17,787 nt of DNA from CAZESH01 sp964514665. GTDB taxonomy: Bacteria; Bacillota; Bacilli; Paenibacillales; KCTC-25726. The notes beneath the pieces were generated by a model that did not search any database, was not told where the DNA came from, and saw nothing but the letters and a program-made list of their open reading frames with translations. Of the stretch, positions 6,849 to 14,205 are shown in pieces. The number at the start of each line of letters is the position of its first letter. Position 1 is the stretch's first letter. The position numbers and the translations under genes are program-made. Where the stretch lies: positions 1-17,787 of the forward strand of contig CAZESH010000057.1 in NCBI GenBank assembly GCA_964514665.1, written 5' to 3'.

Positions 6849-7156
6849 TTCATACCAACCTCCTCTTTTTACCTATACGAACCTTTGCATACGCTTGATG
6901 AGATTTTGCCATGAACGGCGTATGCCCAACCCCCTTATTGCAGGCTGAAATCACAATAGTTCTTCCTCAAGGACCCGGGTTTCCTTGTAAAAGCTTCTCT
7001 GCTAAGATCGCAAAGGTTATTTGCGGGAAGCCTAGACCAAAGCTTTGTTTTAATCTTATTGTTTTTGTTTGCTTTTGAATACCTGTTAATTTTCTATTTT
7101 TGGGGGGTATATTTTCCTTTTTTTATTTGTTTATTTGCTTATTTGTAATTCGACTA
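6849..7156 (-). promoter_or_regulatory. Regulatory and leader region of the transporter operon
   Basis: This 308-base region contains no gene. Read in the minus direction, it holds, after the response regulator stop: three ATTTG words eight bases apart (7125-7145) that resemble the repeats at the kinase promoter; a six-C tract (plus-strand G at 7102-7107); an A-rich stretch with a weak -10-like TAAGAT (7053-7058); a 10-base palindrome CAAAGCTTTG (7038-7047); and an inverted repeat GCATACGC/GCGTATGC (6887-6894 and 6918-6925) shortly before the ribosome binding site. No GC-rich terminator after the response regulator is visible. The promoter is probably activator-dependent because no good -35/-10 pair was found. 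Confidence 0.5.
7125..7147 (-). promoter_or_regulatory. Candidate response-regulator binding site upstream of the transporter operon
   Basis: On the plus strand ATTTG recurs at 7125, 7133 and 7141, that is, with an eight-base period. The first copy, ATTTGTTTATTT (7125-7136), matches 11 of 12 bases of the perfect direct repeat at the kinase gene promoter (10532-10543 and 10563-10574). It lies about 280 bases before the binding-protein start, a position that suits activation. The shared word is seen; binding by the neighbouring response regulator is inferred. Confidence 0.4.
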
Positions 7157-8674
7157 TCAATTTAAAGGTCTTTTCCTGGAATATGAATTTGGAGTTTCAC
7201 CCATTATTCTCTTGAACAAAGCGCTGAAATGCTTTGAATCCTCATAGCCGACAAGCGAACTGACGTCCGACAGCCGTTCCACGCCCCCCGCCAAAAGCTC
7301 CTTCGCTTTGCCGATACGATAACGGCTCAGGTAGTCCGAAAACGTGCATCCGCATTGGGATTTGAACAGTCTGGACAAATACCCGAGGCTGACATGGTGC
7401 TCTGCAGCGAATTGCTGCAGCGAAATGTTGGATTGGTAATGTGAATGAATCCAATGCAAAATGACGGGAACAAGCTCCTTTGGGTGCGTATCCTTTGCCG
7501 CATGATCGCTGAACAGGCTTAAAATTTTGCCGTGCAGCCAGTCGGCCAGTTGGCCGTATGAAGAAAATTCATCGAGATTTTTAAAATCGTCCTGCATTTT
7601 ATTGAGCTTGTTCAAGCCGTTGTTGGAAGCCTGAAGCTTGTATTTGAGGGAAAACAGCAGATCGTTGATGAACAGCTTGAGCTGCTTGACGGTAATTTCT
7701 TTTTTCTCCATATGCTGCAGCAGTTGATAAATCGTTTCTTTTCCCTTGCGTATGTCTCCATTTTTAAAATGTCTTTCCACTAATCTGACCATTTCCCAAA
7801 TTTCGCTTATATCCGCATCGGACGACTTCATTTGCGGAGGAATGAAAGTGGAAATGCCCAATTTCATATTTTCTTCCATCCGCTTATTCAGCAGGCTGAA
7901 TGTGGTATGAACGGCTTCCTGCTCATTTTTGATTCCGTAGCTTAGATGAAATACAAAACGGCGCATGTTCAAATATTCGAAGAGCTCATGCATGTTTGTC
8001 TTGATATCGGCGGCGGACCCGTCATCCTCCGCGGGGATCAGAATCACCTTGCGCTGCAAATCAATATCGAGGCAGTGCATTTCGCAAGCAGGTCTGCCCT
8101 TGGATGCCAATGCTGTTTGTATATCGTCATCGGTGATGCCGCAATCCCTCCATCCTTTGGGTGAAGCCCAATTTCCCGCAAGCAGCAATGCCATTAAGTA
8201 TTTTCGCTGAAAAAAAACGTTGGAGGTTTCATTGTCAGGAAGCTCCGATGAAAAAAGCAGCCGGGTAATGGACCAATTTGTCACCTTCTGCTTTTGCCTG
8301 TTCTCACTTTCAATCGATTGGACGGTGCTGTCAATCGTTTTAAGCAAGATGTCCTTTCTCACCGGCTTGAGCAAATAGTCGACAGCGCCTGCCTTCATCC
8401 CCTGCCTGGCATATTCAAATTTATCATGCACGCTTAAAATCACCACTTTGACAGTCGGATCCAGCTGCATCAGCTTGCCGATCAGCTCCAATCCGTCCAT
8501 ACCCGGCATATTGATATCGGTCAGCACAAGCTGAGGAGCGTTCCTGCCGGCGGCAGCCAAGGCATCCTCCCCGTTCTCGAAAGCATATATGCTGTGCCTG
8601 GATTCATAAACTTTACACAGCTCCACCAATTCAGCCAATGCCCAACGTTCATCCTCTACCAGAAAAATATTCAT
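7157..8674 (-). CDS. Response regulator with AraC-type DNA-binding domain (YesN-like)
   Basis: A 505-residue cytoplasmic response regulator. The receiver domain (1-120) has the acidic pair in VEDE (6-9), the phospho-acceptor D53 in TDINMPGMDG, S81 and the conserved K103 in LLKPV. A long middle region (about 120-400) without a recognised motif is usual for YesN-type regulators. The C-terminal 94 residues form the AraC-type double helix-turn-helix, with NISLQQFAAEHHVSLGYLSRLF at 416-437 and the signature VGYEDSKHFSALFKRIMGETP at 475-495. Its ATG overlaps the kinase stop (ATGA, 8671-8674), so it is co-translated with its partner. Phosphorylated, it should switch the sugar transporter operon that follows 308 bases downstream. 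The system resembles YesMN-type pairs, which commonly sit beside CUT1 transporters; the signal sugar is unknown. Confidence 0.95.
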   Translation of the reverse strand: MNIFLVEDERWALAELVELCKVYESRHSIYAFENGEDALAAAGRNAPQLVLTDINMPGMDGLELIGKLMQLDPTVKVVILSVHDKFEYARQGMKAGAVDYLLKPVRKDILLKTIDSTVQSIESENRQKQKVTNWSITRLLFSSELPDNETSNVFFQRKYLMALLLAGNWASPKGWRDCGITDDDIQTALASKGRPACEMHCLDIDLQRKVILIPAEDDGSAADIKTNMHELFEYLNMRRFVFHLSYGIKNEQEAVHTTFSLLNKRMEENMKLGISTFIPPQMKSSDADISEIWEMVRLVERHFKNGDIRKGKETIYQLLQHMEKKEITVKQLKLFINDLLFSLKYKLQASNNGLNKLNKMQDDFKNLDEFSSYGQLADWLHGKILSLFSDHAAKDTHPKELVPVILHWIHSHYQSNISLQQFAAEHHVSLGYLSRLFKSQCGCTFSDYLSRYRIGKAKELLAGGVERLSDVSSLVGYEDSKHFSALFKRIMGETPNSYSRKRPLN

Positions 8675-10488
8675 GCAAGCTCATTCCTTTCTTCTCCTGT
8701 CAGCTGTGCGGTAAACGGGAACTCCAGCCTGACCGTCGTCCCTTGACCCGTTTCAGAGCTTATCCCCATCCCAAAGGCATTGCCGTAATAAAGCTGAATG
8801 CGCTGTTGAATGTTCTGCAGTCCGATGCCATGAGCCGCTTGGTACAATCCCCCGAATCGTTTTGTCGAATGAAGCTCTTCCAGCAGTTCCCCCAGCTTTT
8901 CTCCAGTGATTCCTTTTCCGTTATCGGATACTTCAATGACCAGGCGATTATCCTTGCGAACTGCACGTATTTCGATAACTCCCCCTGATTTTTTTTTGCT
9001 TAACCCGTGAATCATGGCATTTTCCACCAACGGCTGAATCGTCAGCTTGAGTACGGAAGCATCCATTAAAGCTTCGGGAATGCTGTAGCGCATTTCATAT
9101 CTCCCGCCGAATCGGTGCCGCTGGATTTTCATATAGTTGTCGATATGCATCATTTCCTCCCGCAGCGAAACGGGATGCTGCAAATTTTTCATGCTGTATT
9201 GGAACAGCTCGGCCAAAGATTCGGACATTTCGGCCACTTCTTCAATGCCCTTGATGCGGCTGATCGATTTCATCGTATTTAGGGTATTGTAGAGAAAATG
9301 CGGATTGATCTGTGCTTGCAGCGCAGACAGCTGCGCGTTTTTCTCGGCCAGCTTCGATTCGTACACTTCATGGATCAAGCGGGAAATGCTGTCCAGCATA
9401 TTGTTGTATAGACGGCTAAGCCTGCCGATCTCGTTATTTTCGATCAGCTCCACGCGCTGACTGAAATCCCCCTGCTCCACCTTGTACATCTTGCGCATCA
9501 GGTTGCGCAGCGGCAGCGTAATCTGGTGCGACAAAAAGTAGGAAACAGCGGCAATCAGCAGCGTGGCGATGATTCCCACCAGGATGATGACCAGCTGAAA
9601 TTTTTTCTGCATCAATAGCACAAAATTATTCGGCACAAGCACGATCGTGTTCCAGGTTGTATAATCCGACTTTTCAATGGAGTAGAGATACTGCTTGCCT
9701 TTCCATTGAAGCTCTCCGGAGAGGTGATTGCCGTTGAAAATCGAAGTGTCAAAGCTCGGATCGGAGCTGCCGGTCAGCAAATTTTCATTATCATAGATAA
9801 AATGTCCGTCATTTGTGGCGACCAGAACACGCATCTTTTGCTCCACCTGATTGCCGATGGAACTGATCAGAATATCGCGGATCGCTGCGGCATCGATATT
9901 GATTTTCAGATAGGCAAAAGCATGACGGCTGGGAATGTTATTAATGCTGCGCACAAAAGAAATGACCTTCGTTGTTTTGTTGCCGTTCGTTTTCTCTTCA
10001 GCGGTAGGCAGCAGCAAAAATCTGCGATTTTCCAACAGATCGATGTTCTTGTACCAGCTTTCATCCAACAAACCCCGGTTTGAATCCGTATAGTCCAAGC
10101 TGTACTCCTCCCCGTCCAGGGTGAACAAATAAAGGCCCTGCAGATAAGGTCTCTGAAAGGCATAATAGAACAGGCGGTTGACCAGCGTGCTGGAGATGTT
10201 CAATTGATCAAACGAATCGGTCGAATGATAATGATCGAACAATTCGCTTTGAATCACGGTATCCCCGAAGATGGAGAGCGAATACTTCTCGGTGTCTTTG
10301 ATGAACAAATCTATCGTTTTGCTGTACTGCTTGGAGATCGTGGTAGATAACAGGAACGCTTGATTTTTGGCGTCGATATCGTTTTTATAATACAAAAGGT
10401 AGCAGGTCAAACTCACAAGAATCAGCGAAACCGCCGAAAAAGCGATAAACAGCTTTGTTTTCAACATCAGATTGTTCCAGACTCGCAT
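8671..10488 (-). CDS. Sensor histidine kinase, YesM-like (extracellular sensor, HAMP, HisKA_7TM-less His_kinase, HATPase)
   Basis: A membrane sensor kinase, 605 residues from the ATG at 10488 (numbering below from this start). Membrane segments at about 10-33 and 298-320 enclose a roughly 265-residue extracellular sensor of the double-Cache kind. A HAMP linker (about 322-375) follows, then the phospho-acceptor block QINPHFLYNTLNT with H397, and the ATPase domain with N490 in PLVENAMIHG, DNGKGI at 522-527 and HGIGLQNIQQR at 553-563. This is the His_kinase (PF06580) type that pairs with AraC-type response regulators. An in-frame TTG 30 bases upstream (10518) has no ribosome binding site and falls in a cre-like sequence; the ATG has the G-rich GGGGGCGGGG ahead of it and gives a normal N-terminus, so it was preferred, although that site is not ideal. 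Confidence 0.93.
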   Translation of the reverse strand: MRVWNNLMLKTKLFIAFSAVSLILVSLTCYLLYYKNDIDAKNQAFLLSTTISKQYSKTIDLFIKDTEKYSLSIFGDTVIQSELFDHYHSTDSFDQLNISSTLVNRLFYYAFQRPYLQGLYLFTLDGEEYSLDYTDSNRGLLDESWYKNIDLLENRRFLLLPTAEEKTNGNKTTKVISFVRSINNIPSRHAFAYLKINIDAAAIRDILISSIGNQVEQKMRVLVATNDGHFIYDNENLLTGSSDPSFDTSIFNGNHLSGELQWKGKQYLYSIEKSDYTTWNTIVLVPNNFVLLMQKKFQLVIILVGIIATLLIAAVSYFLSHQITLPLRNLMRKMYKVEQGDFSQRVELIENNEIGRLSRLYNNMLDSISRLIHEVYESKLAEKNAQLSALQAQINPHFLYNTLNTMKSISRIKGIEEVAEMSESLAELFQYSMKNLQHPVSLREEMMHIDNYMKIQRHRFGGRYEMRYSIPEALMDASVLKLTIQPLVENAMIHGLSKKKSGGVIEIRAVRKDNRLVIEVSDNGKGITGEKLGELLEELHSTKRFGGLYQAAHGIGLQNIQQRIQLYYGNAFGMGISSETGQGTTVRLEFPFTAQLTGEERNELA

Positions 10489-10503
10489 ATGGCCCCGCCC
10501 CCG

Positions 10504-10519
10504 ATAAAGCGCTTTCAAT
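10504..10519 (-). promoter_or_regulatory. cre-like (CcpA) site just upstream of the sensor kinase gene
   Basis: The minus strand reads TTGAAAGCGCTTTAT here, which matches the catabolite response element consensus WTGNAANCGNWNNCW except for one base (A instead of the conserved C near the end). It lies between the candidate -10 box (10553-10558) and the kinase start (10488), a position where CcpA would block transcription. Carbon catabolite repression of a sugar-uptake regulator is common in Bacillales. The match is seen; function is inferred. Confidence 0.45.
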
Positions 10520-10531
10520 TATTTTGAGTTC

Positions 10532-10574
10532 ATTTGTTTATGTCCGTTTTTAATTATATGGTATTTGTTTATGT
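10532..10574 (-). promoter_or_regulatory. Sensor kinase promoter region: -10 box between two direct repeats
   Basis: A perfect TATAAT on the minus strand (10553-10558) lies 65 bases upstream of the kinase start; no good -35 box is found 16-18 bases away. A perfect 12-base direct repeat, ATTTGTTTATGT on the plus strand, flanks it at 10532-10543 and 10563-10574, with a 31-base period (three helical turns). A related word lies ahead of the transporter operon. The layout suggests control by the locus's own response regulator at its own promoter. Confidence 0.4.
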
Positions 10575-10624
10575 TTAATATATACTTTTAACTTGGATAA
10601 TGAAAGAATATTCAAATAATTTAT

Positions 10625-10654
10625 AAAACAAAAGAGGGCAAGCTTATTTTGCCC
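10625..10654 (-). terminator. Rho-independent terminator after the yhaO-yhaN unit
   Basis: On the minus strand a GGGCAA/TTGCCC stem (10649-10654 with 10636-10641) with a seven-base loop is followed by TCTTTTGTTTT (10635 down to 10625). The T-rich tail is only on this strand, so it ends leftward transcription coming from the glycosyltransferase-yhaO-yhaN unit, about 290 bases after the yhaN stop. Confidence 0.75.
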
Positions 10655-10758
10655 CAGATTGAAGACAAAGTCAGTTGTACAAGAGGATGCAGCATATTCA
10701 AAATGTTGGAGAGGGATTTCTGTTCCCTAGTGAGTCTGTTTTTCGTTGCTAAAGGGAG

Positions 10759-10839
10759 GACCTGAGAGACCTAGAACCATGAAAGTCGGAGAACTCCCCC
10801 TTTATGCCAATGCTGCGATGGTTCTTGGTCTGTCAGGTC
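10759..10839. repeat. 22-base imperfect inverted repeat with 37-base loop
   Basis: The left arm 10759-10780 (starting GACCTGAGAGACC) and the right arm 10818-10839 (ending TCTGTCAGGTC) are complementary at 20 of 22 positions; the mismatches are at 10766 and 10772. In RNA from either strand this would form a long stem. A competing pairing exists: AAAGGGAG (10751-10758) can pair with CTCCCCCTTT (10794-10803) with a two-base bulge. No target-site duplication is visible at the ends, and no second copy was noticed in the window. Confidence 0.6.
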
Positions 10840-10947
10840 TGGACTGGTCATTCAAACATCTCCGCAGGAAAGAAATCGAAACCCCAAGCAGAAATCCTCC
10901 TCAGGGCCGAACTGTACCTCATTCAATCAGGTCAATGAAATCGAAAA

Positions 10948-13900
10948 TCAATGGTGCAAATCGATCAAGCGGCTTCCCGGAATCAGCTCGCTTACGGCCT
11001 GTTTCATATGCGGGTGACAAGTAAACATCAAGATCTGATGGCGCCTTGCAACCTGCTGCATGACCCGCAGCGCATTGTAGAATCGGGGTTGGTCAAAATT
11101 GACGAAAATATCGTCGATGATGATCGGCAGCGAAACCTTTTTGCTGTATTCGTCGGCCAGGGCAAAGCGCATGGCAAGGTACAGCTGCTCTGCAGTACCC
11201 TTGCTGAGCTGCGACGTTTCCAGCTGTTCCCCGTTCGCCCGCTCGGCAATGATCTGCTTGGAGCCGATCGGCGAGAGAATACGGCTGAACCGCCCTTCGG
11301 TGATCGCCTGAAAATATTCCGACGCCTTCATCAGCACGCCGGGCTGCTTTTCCTTTTCGTAAATTTCCTTTGCGCTGCGCAAAATTTCCGCACACAATGC
11401 ATACACGCTCCACTGCGCGCCCGCCTGATTAAAGGCGGCGATGTTCTCCTGCAGCTTCTGCAGCTTGTCCGCATGCTCGCCTCCCGATTCCAGCTTGGCG
11501 ATTTCATTGCGCAGCCCGCCTCTAGCATCATGCAGCGCATTCAAGCTTTCACCGAGCTCCGCGACGCGTTCCCTCGTCTTTTCCCGCGCGGAAATCAGCG
11601 AATCGCCGTCGGACTGCTGCAAGGTCCGGTACAGTTCATCGCGCTCCGCAGCACCCGCCAGCGTGCTTAAAAATACATGCTTTTGCCTGATTTCCGCCTT
11701 CAGTTCGTTGAAACGGTCATATTGGCGCGCAAGAACCCGGAAACGCTCTTCGCTGTCGGCGTTCGCTTCGTTCCACAGCTGCGCAATCCGCTGATTCGTC
11801 CGCACAAGCGCCTCCTGAGCAAGCTTGAGCTCATCAGCTTGCTCCCGCAAGCGCAGCGTTTTCGTGTTCTTCTCCTCGCGCAGACGGCTCAGTGTATCGG
11901 CCTCGCTCTTCAGCCGCTTGAGCACGACCACCCAGTCTTCATCGGCGCTGATCTTCATTTCCGCAAGCTCCGCGCAAGCCTGCTCGAAGCGGATATTCTG
12001 ATGCTGCAGATCGTCATGCTTGCTTTTCCGTCTTTCAAGCTGCACAAGCAGCTGTCGTCCCTGCTCGGCCAAATTCTCGATCTCGAATACCGCCGATGTC
12101 GACAAACCGGCAGGCAGCCTGTGCCGGGACAGCCAAACCGACCACTCATCCGTCATCGCTTCCGCATCGCTTTGCCGCCTGTGCAGTTCACGCTCCGCAC
12201 GATCGATCAATTCAGTGATCGCTTCGCCGCTTTGTTCAAGCTCGGAAAGCTCTGTGGTCAAACGGGCGCCTTCCGCATCCGTGCGCTTCCAAGCATCTGC
12301 CGCTTGCTCGAGCATGCGGATCCACGGCTCACTCTGCTCATAGGAAAACGGGGAGAAGGACTGCTGCGGCGAATACTCGGCAGCTGCGGCCGCAGCCTGC
12401 TTCTCATCTACCAGCGAAGCAAAAAGTCCGTTCAGCCGGCGATCGAGTTCGGCAAGCTCCGCCGTTTGCTTGGCAAGCTCATCTTCCGCCTGCCTCACGG
12501 CTTCTTCCTGCGGGGATGCTTGCGTAGCTGCGGCTTTGCCGCTTTTCAGCGGCTGCAACCACTGCAGTGCATTTACAGCGGCCAGCACGGCAAAGCTGAC
12601 GGCGGCAAGCACCTTTTCACCGGCAGCTAGCCACAAGTAAAGCGGCAGCGCCGCGTTGAGGATCACGCCTGCGGTCAGGATCAAAGTGCGCAATCTTGTC
12701 CCTCCGGGCAATTCTCCGGCTTTTCCGGCAGTACGGTTTTCCCTTTCGATCCACTGCTTCAGGTCGGCGATCCGCCGCTCAGAAAATTCACGCTTTAAGG
12801 ATAATTCCTTGCGCTCATTCAATGCGCTGCGCAAATTGGCCCAAATTTTATCGAACTGTCCGAGATCGCCGGACTTGATCCAACCGAGCGCTCCCATCCT
12901 GTCCGCCTTAAGCCGCTCCAGCCGCTCCGTCTTCTGGCGAAGCGTGCGGCTGAGTTCCTGCTCGCGCGCCCGCAGCGCCTTTAACTCCGCTTCCGCATTC
13001 CGCAGCTCCAGCTTTGATTGTTCGAAGCCCTCGTTAAAGCGCCGCACCTGCTCTTTCTCTTCCACCGTCGCGCCAAATCGCAACAGATCATGCTCTGTCC
13101 AGGCATCGTCAATGTGCCGGATGCAATCGCCGACCTGTCCGTTCAAATGCTCCATTTCACCTTTCAGTTCCACAATCGTGCGATCGTTCTCGCGATAAAC
13201 CGCGGCCTTTTCCATCAGCCGATCGATCGCCGGAAGCTTCTCCAGCAGGCGATCGTCAAGCCGTATCCGCTCCACCTCGGTTTGCAGCTGCTCCAGCTTT
13301 TGCCGTTTTTCCGCAACGGCTGCCGTCACGCTTTCCGATTCTTCACGCAGCTGTTCATAACGGGCCAACGCATCCTCGGGGAAAACGGAGAAAGCCGGAA
13401 GCTCGCGCAGCTCCTGCTCCAGCGTTTGCAAGCTGAGCCATTCATCCCATGCCTTGACGCATTTGTCCAGCCATTCCAGACTGCCGCGTTCTTGGTCGAG
13501 CGCTTCCTGCGCCTCCGCCAGCTGCCGTTCCAGCTGCTGCAGCTCCTGCACGCGGGCGTTGTATGCAGAAAGCAGTTCCTTGCTTTTGCGCAGCGCCAAT
13601 TCACTTGACTCGATTTCTTTCAGCAGTCCGTTGATCTCCTGTTTGCTGCCCCGCGGCTTGTACAGCTGTTCCATGCGCTGTGCCAGCATTTTTTCCGTCT
13701 TGATGATGGCGCTTCCGCCGATGCCCATCCCGGTGCTGAACAAATAGCTGCCGATTTCTTCCGATTGCAGGGAGCGAAGCTCCTGAAGCTCGGTCAAACC
13801 GAAAGCGAACAAATTGCGGTACAAATCCGCCGATATGCCCCCCAATACTTCCTGCAGCAGATGCTCGTCCGCCTTCGTTCCGTCATCCTCGCGAATCACC

Positions 13901-14205
13901 GTCAGCTGGCCGGAGGAACTGCTTTTGGAGCCTGCGGCGGTAGTTCTCTCGACGCGGATTTTCCCTCCTTGGTCGTCGCTTAGCAGCAAATATCCCCCGT
14001 AACCGCCTCCTTGCGGAGGCGCATACCGCTCTGGGTGATTTTTCTGCGCAAAGCCGAAGAGGATGGAACGGATAAAGCCCGTCATCGTGCTTTTGCCCGC
14101 TTCGTTTCTTCCGTAAAACAGCGAAACCGGCGCTGCCGGATCCAATTCAAACTCACGATTGGCATGAATGCCGAAGCCGTACATATGTATGCGGTTGATC
14201 TTCAA
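10948..14205 (-). CDS. yhaN: YhaN-like SbcC-type coiled-coil ATPase with two membrane segments
   Basis: A protein of 1085 residues from the TTG at 14205, or 1088 from the GTG at 14214 (numbering below from the GTG). The N-terminal half ATPase has Walker A GRNEAGKST at 35-43. Two long coiled-coil stretches (about 190-490 and 560-900) are split by a hydrophobic pair of helices at about 507-553 that looks membrane-spanning. The C-terminal half ATPase has the ABC signature QLSKGTAEQLYLAMRFA at 1002-1018, Walker B IIIDDIFVNFD at 1031-1041 and the switch His in FTCHPHM (H1067). This is the order of SbcC/Rad50-type proteins and of YhaN of Bacillus subtilis. It is expected to work with the upstream YhaO nuclease-like protein on DNA ends at the membrane. 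The TTG overlaps the yhaO stop as TTGA and has GGGGTGG five bases upstream, so it is the preferred start. Confidence 0.92.
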   Translation of the reverse strand: MKINRIHMYGFGIHANREFELDPAAPVSLFYGRNEAGKSTMTGFIRSILFGFAQKNHPERYAPPQGGGYGGYLLLSDDQGGKIRVERTTAAGSKSSSSGQLTVIREDDGTKADEHLLQEVLGGISADLYRNLFAFGLTELQELRSLQSEEIGSYLFSTGMGIGGSAIIKTEKMLAQRMEQLYKPRGSKQEINGLLKEIESSELALRKSKELLSAYNARVQELQQLERQLAEAQEALDQERGSLEWLDKCVKAWDEWLSLQTLEQELRELPAFSVFPEDALARYEQLREESESVTAAVAEKRQKLEQLQTEVERIRLDDRLLEKLPAIDRLMEKAAVYRENDRTIVELKGEMEHLNGQVGDCIRHIDDAWTEHDLLRFGATVEEKEQVRRFNEGFEQSKLELRNAEAELKALRAREQELSRTLRQKTERLERLKADRMGALGWIKSGDLGQFDKIWANLRSALNERKELSLKREFSERRIADLKQWIERENRTAGKAGELPGGTRLRTLILTAGVILNAALPLYLWLAAGEKVLAAVSFAVLAAVNALQWLQPLKSGKAAATQASPQEEAVRQAEDELAKQTAELAELDRRLNGLFASLVDEKQAAAAAAEYSPQQSFSPFSYEQSEPWIRMLEQAADAWKRTDAEGARLTTELSELEQSGEAITELIDRAERELHRRQSDAEAMTDEWSVWLSRHRLPAGLSTSAVFEIENLAEQGRQLLVQLERRKSKHDDLQHQNIRFEQACAELAEMKISADEDWVVVLKRLKSEADTLSRLREEKNTKTLRLREQADELKLAQEALVRTNQRIAQLWNEANADSEERFRVLARQYDRFNELKAEIRQKHVFLSTLAGAAERDELYRTLQQSDGDSLISAREKTRERVAELGESLNALHDARGGLRNEIAKLESGGEHADKLQKLQENIAAFNQAGAQWSVYALCAEILRSAKEIYEKEKQPGVLMKASEYFQAITEGRFSRILSPIGSKQIIAERANGEQLETSQLSKGTAEQLYLAMRFALADEYSKKVSLPIIIDDIFVNFDQPRFYNALRVMQQVARRHQILMFTCHPHMKQAVSELIPGSRLIDLHH

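Larger units (their letters stand above)
10519..10947. other. Non-coding interval between yhaN and the sensor kinase gene
   Basis: This interval of about 430 bases contains no convincing gene. The left 100 bases are AT-rich and hold the kinase promoter; a minus-strand terminator follows. The right 290 bases (10656-10947) have the base composition of coding or structured sequence but carry only short reading frames without family resemblance. They contain a 22-base imperfect inverted repeat and a small hairpin (AGGGA/TCCCT, 10712-10716 and 10724-10728). It may be a 3' untranslated region, a small RNA, a short inverted-repeat element or the remnant of an insertion. Confidence 0.5.

Noticed and set aside
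6886..6902. cre-like core (AAGCGTATGCA on the minus strand) in the transporter leader
   Set aside because: The WTG half of the consensus is absent, giving three mismatches; the symmetry is better explained by the GCATACGC/GCGTATGC repeat.
7102..7107. Run of six G as a phase-variation tract
   Set aside because: It lies in non-coding DNA well away from a start codon and not clearly between promoter elements; six bases is short for slippage.
10746..11024. Plus-strand reading frame of 92 codons over the interval behind yhaN
   Set aside because: It runs across the inverted repeat and into the yhaN 3' end, has a TTG start or poor start context, and shows no family resemblance. Kept only as part of the unexplained interval.
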